7,410 bases of DNA from Sulfurovum sp. (GTDB lineage Bacteria; Campylobacterota; Campylobacteria; Campylobacterales; Sulfurovaceae): NCBI GenBank assembly GCA_022729615.1, contig DZAQ01000068.1, positions 1 through 7,410 of the forward strand, in the 5' to 3' direction. Shown here one piece after another: positions 5,626-7,410 of the stretch (position 1 is the stretch's first letter; each line of letters begins with the position of its first letter). Both the position numbers and the translations under genes were made by a program. The notes beneath the pieces were generated by a model. That model was not told the DNA's origin. It searched no databases and was given only the letters and a program-made list of their open reading frames with translations.

Positions 5626-6099
5626 CTAATCTATCTTCCAGTGACTTGGGACATTCTCTTGCAGACCGCCTGCTTCGACAAGTTGTATAAATTGCAATAC
5701 ATCACTCTTTACAAGCTCTTTGATGGCTCTGGTTTTTTCTATCTTCTCTTCATGTGTCCCTTCGAAACTGCTTGGATCCGCAAAGCTCCAATGGATTCTG
5801 TATTTCATCAAAGGAAAGAGCGGGCATTTTTGTGCATTTGATTCGTCACAAACCGTTATAACATAGTTAAAGCGTTTGCCTTGTTTGAAAAATTCAAAAA
5901 CAGAATTTGTCTCTTTGCCGCTTATGTCGATCCCCTCTTCGCGGAGTACTTCAACGACGAGAGGATTGATCTCTTTCGATGGCTCTAGTCCGGCGCTTAG
6001 CACATCAAATCTCTCCCCGCCGTACTTCCTGAGCAGCTCTTCCGCCATTTGGCTGCGAGCGCTGTTGTGAATACAAACAAACAAAACCTTTTTTTTCAT
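5626..6099 (-). CDS. arsC: Arsenate reductase, thioredoxin-coupled, low-molecular-weight phosphatase fold
   Basis: This enzyme reduces arsenate to arsenite so that an efflux pump can expel it. The fold is that of low-molecular-weight tyrosine phosphatases. The P-loop is C9-I-H-N-S-A-R15-S, the CX5R motif followed by SQMAEELL. The two further redox cysteines are Cys84 and Cys92 in VCDESNAQKCP, and the general acid is Asp108 in FADPSS. This trio of cysteines identifies the thioredoxin-regenerated ArsC type rather than the glutaredoxin type or a plain phosphatase. The start is ATG 6097-6099, with AAAGGA (6106-6111, minus strand) six bases upstream; a TTG two codons earlier is not needed. The product is 157 residues, slightly longer than the classic S. 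aureus form. No arsR, acr3 or arsB is in the window. The gene has its own strong promoter and operator-like dyad. Confidence 0.94.
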   Translation of the reverse strand: MKKKVLFVCIHNSARSQMAEELLRKYGGERFDVLSAGLEPSKEINPLVVEVLREEGIDISGKETNSVFEFFKQGKRFNYVITVCDESNAQKCPLFPLMKYRIHWSFADPSSFEGTHEEKIEKTRAIKELVKSDVLQFIQLVEAGGLQENVPSHWKID

Positions 6100-6163
6100 T
6101 CCCAATCCTTTCTGTTGCGCTTGATAGTTGAGTAGTCAAATCATGCTTTCCATAATGCTACTC

Positions 6164-6181
6164 CATTTTGGTTGCAAAATG
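6164..6181 (-). promoter_or_regulatory. Perfect 7-bp inverted repeat in the arsC leader
   Basis: CATTTTG (6164-6170) and CAAAATG (6175-6181) pair perfectly around the loop GTTG. The element starts about ten bases inside the predicted arsC transcript, so it could be an RNA hairpin at the 5' end or a second operator. A further imperfect stem, GAGTAG (6130-6135) with CTACTC (6158-6163), lies downstream in the same leader. Confidence 0.4.
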
Positions 6182-6197
6182 ATGACATCCGATTGCC

Positions 6198-6226
6198 ATT
6201 ATACCAAAAATATATTACTATATCAA
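6198..6226 (-). promoter_or_regulatory. arsC promoter with near-consensus -35 and -10
   Basis: On the minus strand TTGATA (6221-6226) and TATAAT (6198-6203) are separated by exactly 17 bases, and the -10 is preceded by TTTTTGG. This is the best sigma70 promoter in the window. Transcription would start near 6191, leaving an unusually long leader of about 92 bases before the arsC ATG. Confidence 0.75.
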
Positions 6227-6240
6227 GATTTATTGATATA
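6219..6240. promoter_or_regulatory. ArsR-type operator dyad overlapping the arsC -35
   Basis: TATATCAA (6219-6226) and TTGATATA (6233-6240) form a perfect 8-bp inverted repeat around a 6-base spacer, GATTTA. The core ATCAA-N6-TTGAT is the form known for operators of some ArsR/SmtB repressors. The left half contains the -35 of arsC, so binding would block RNA polymerase. The regulator itself is not in the window. Confidence 0.6.
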
Positions 6241-6282
6241 AATTAATTTTGTCCATCAAAGAATATATAAAAGAGAATAAGT

Positions 6283-6288
6283 TATACT
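6283..6288 (+). promoter_or_regulatory. Putative -10 box of nspC, six bases from the ATG
   Basis: TATACT ends six bases before the nspC ATG (6295), so the predicted first transcribed base is about the A of the start codon. A second A/T-rich candidate, TATATAA (6264-6270), would give a leader of about 18 bases, but no ribosome binding site lies near the ATG in either case. Confidence 0.4.
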
Positions 6289-6294
6289 TGCGCC

Positions 6295-7410
6295 ATGAAA
6301 AAAGAATCACAACTCGAAACCATTATCGATCAACTTCCATCGCCAGCATGGGTACTGGAAGAGCGGCTGCTTCGCTGTAATCTTTCTGTTTTTGATGAGA
6401 TACAGCAGGCGAGCGGAGCAAAAATACTTCTTGCGCTCAAGGGCTATTCGCTTTGGGCGAGTTTCCCGATGATACGCGAACATCTTCATGGCTGCTGCGC
6501 AAGCGGTTTGTATGAGGCGAAGCTGGCAGCGCAGAGATTTGGCAAAGAGGTGCACACCTACTCGCCCGCTTTCAAAGAGGAGGAGATAGAAGAGATCGCA
6601 TCCATCTCTCACCACCTTGTATTCAATTCTCCTGCGCAGCTCAAGCGGTTTGCCCAAAAAGCCAAAAACATCAATCCAAACCTCTCGATAGGATTGCGCA
6701 TCAATCCCGAATACTCTGAGTCGCCGGTAGAGCTCTACAACCCTTGCGGTCTCTACTCAAGACTAGGCACGACACTGGTCAATTTCGATCCGGAGGCGCT
6801 TGAGGTGTGTGATGGATTTCACTTCCATGCGCTCTGCGAACAGAGTGCTGAAGCGCTGGAGCATGTGCTGGATGCGTTTGAGTCAAAGTTCGGCAAATAT
6901 CTGCACGGGCTAAAGTGGATCAACTTCGGAGGCGGTCACCACATCACTCGTGAGGGGTATGACAAGCAGAGGCTCATCTCGCTTATCAAAAGATTTAAAG
7001 AGCGTTACGGTGTCGAGATCTACCTTGAGCCCGGCGAGGCGGTGGGGTGGCAAACGGGCGCATTGGTCGCGACCGTGCTTGATATCGTACACAATGGTAT
7101 CGATATAGCCATTCTCGATAGTTCAGCGGAGGCACATATGCCCGATACCATCATCATGCCTTACCGTGCAGAGGTTCGCGATGCCGCTGAGGCGGGGGTC
7201 AAGCCCTATACTTATAGATTGGCGGGAAATACCTGCTTGGCGGGTGATGTGATGGGGGATTATAGTTTCGATCATCCTCTTGCTGTCGGCGATCGCATCA
7301 TTTTTGAAGATCAGATGCACTATACGATGGTCAAGGCAACGACATTTAACGGGGTGAGATTGCCATCGATTTGTATCCTCAAAGAAGATGGAAGGCTAGA
7401 AGTGGTCAAA
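6295..7410 (+). CDS. nspC: Carboxynorspermidine/carboxyspermidine decarboxylase, 3' end cut by window
   Basis: The frame is open for 372 codons from ATG 6295 to the right edge with no stop, so the C-terminus is missing; the family is about 380 residues, so little is lost. It is a PLP enzyme of the alanine racemase-like fold that decarboxylates carboxynorspermidine or carboxyspermidine, the last step of the alternative spermidine pathway. Family marks in order are PSPAWVLEE (15-23), ALKGYS with the PLP lysine Lys49 (47-52), VHTYSPA (86-92), GLRINPEYSE (133-142), and SRLG (155-158). They continue with GFHFHALCE (174-182), NFGGGHHITR (210-219), LEPGEAVGW (244-252), CLAGDVMGDY (314-323) with catalytic Cys314, and MHYTMVK (341-347). 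Campylobacter is known to use this route for spermidine. The start is the only sensible one, but it lacks a ribosome binding site. Its dehydrogenase partner is not in view. Confidence 0.95.
   Translation, partial: MKKESQLETIIDQLPSPAWVLEERLLRCNLSVFDEIQQASGAKILLALKGYSLWASFPMIREHLHGCCASGLYEAKLAAQRFGKEVHTYSPAFKEEEIEEIASISHHLVFNSPAQLKRFAQKAKNINPNLSIGLRINPEYSESPVELYNPCGLYSRLGTTLVNFDPEALEVCDGFHFHALCEQSAEALEHVLDAFESKFGKYLHGLKWINFGGGHHITREGYDKQRLISLIKRFKERYGVEIYLEPGEAVGWQTGALVATVLDIVHNGIDIAILDSSAEAHMPDTIIMPYRAEVRDAAEAGVKPYTYRLAGNTCLAGDVMGDYSFDHPLAVGDRIIFEDQMHYTMVKATTFNGVRLPSICILKEDGRLEVVK

Noticed and set aside
1..7410. CRISPR array, tRNA or rRNA gene, insertion sequence, phage or defence genes
   Set aside because: No evenly spaced direct repeats, tRNA cloverleaf, rRNA-like stretch, transposase, integrase, nuclease or toxin-antitoxin pair was found on either strand.

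Overview
This window looks like ordinary chromosomal DNA of a Campylobacterota (epsilonproteobacterial) species, probably a free-living relative of Sulfurimonas, Sulfuricurvum or Sulfurovum. The reasons are the gene content (a NspC-type polyamine decarboxylase, a DUF3972-like HTH/coiled-coil protein, a stand-alone FeoA, Pcm), tight packing with short or overlapping junctions, A/T-rich promoters dominated by a -10 box, and AAGGA-type ribosome binding sites. Genus cannot be fixed from sequence reading alone.

Layout, left to right. A small protein (+), possibly cut by the left edge, faces an 8-stranded outer-membrane beta-barrel gene (-). Next comes a small methyltransferase-like gene (-), divergent from nrdB (+), the radical-bearing subunit of class I ribonucleotide reductase. 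nrdB overlaps a nitrilase-family hydrolase (+). That gene runs tail-to-tail, with an 11-base overlap, into a 109-residue acidic helical protein (-). From a second divergent promoter region runs pcm (+, isoaspartate repair). It is followed by a DUF3972-like protein (+) and feoA (+), probably one transcript. A degenerate REP-like palindromic repeat sits in the convergent gap between feoA and arsC (-, thioredoxin-type arsenate reductase). The last gene, nspC (+, carboxynorspermidine/carboxyspermidine decarboxylase), runs off the right edge without a stop.

The genes are mostly unconnected housekeeping and stress functions: DNA precursor synthesis, protein repair, iron uptake, arsenate detoxification and polyamine synthesis. 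The most informative signals are regulatory. The arsC promoter has a near-consensus -35/-10 pair whose -35 lies inside a perfect ATCAA-N6-TTGAT type dyad, the form of an ArsR operator. nspC has a -10 box placed so that its mRNA may start at the ATG with no leader. The DUF3972 gene has a dyad that exactly brackets its -10 box.

I see no CRISPR array, tRNA, rRNA, insertion sequence, phage gene or recognisable defence system. Several starts were moved from the longest open frame to an internal codon with a good ribosome binding site; this is stated per gene.
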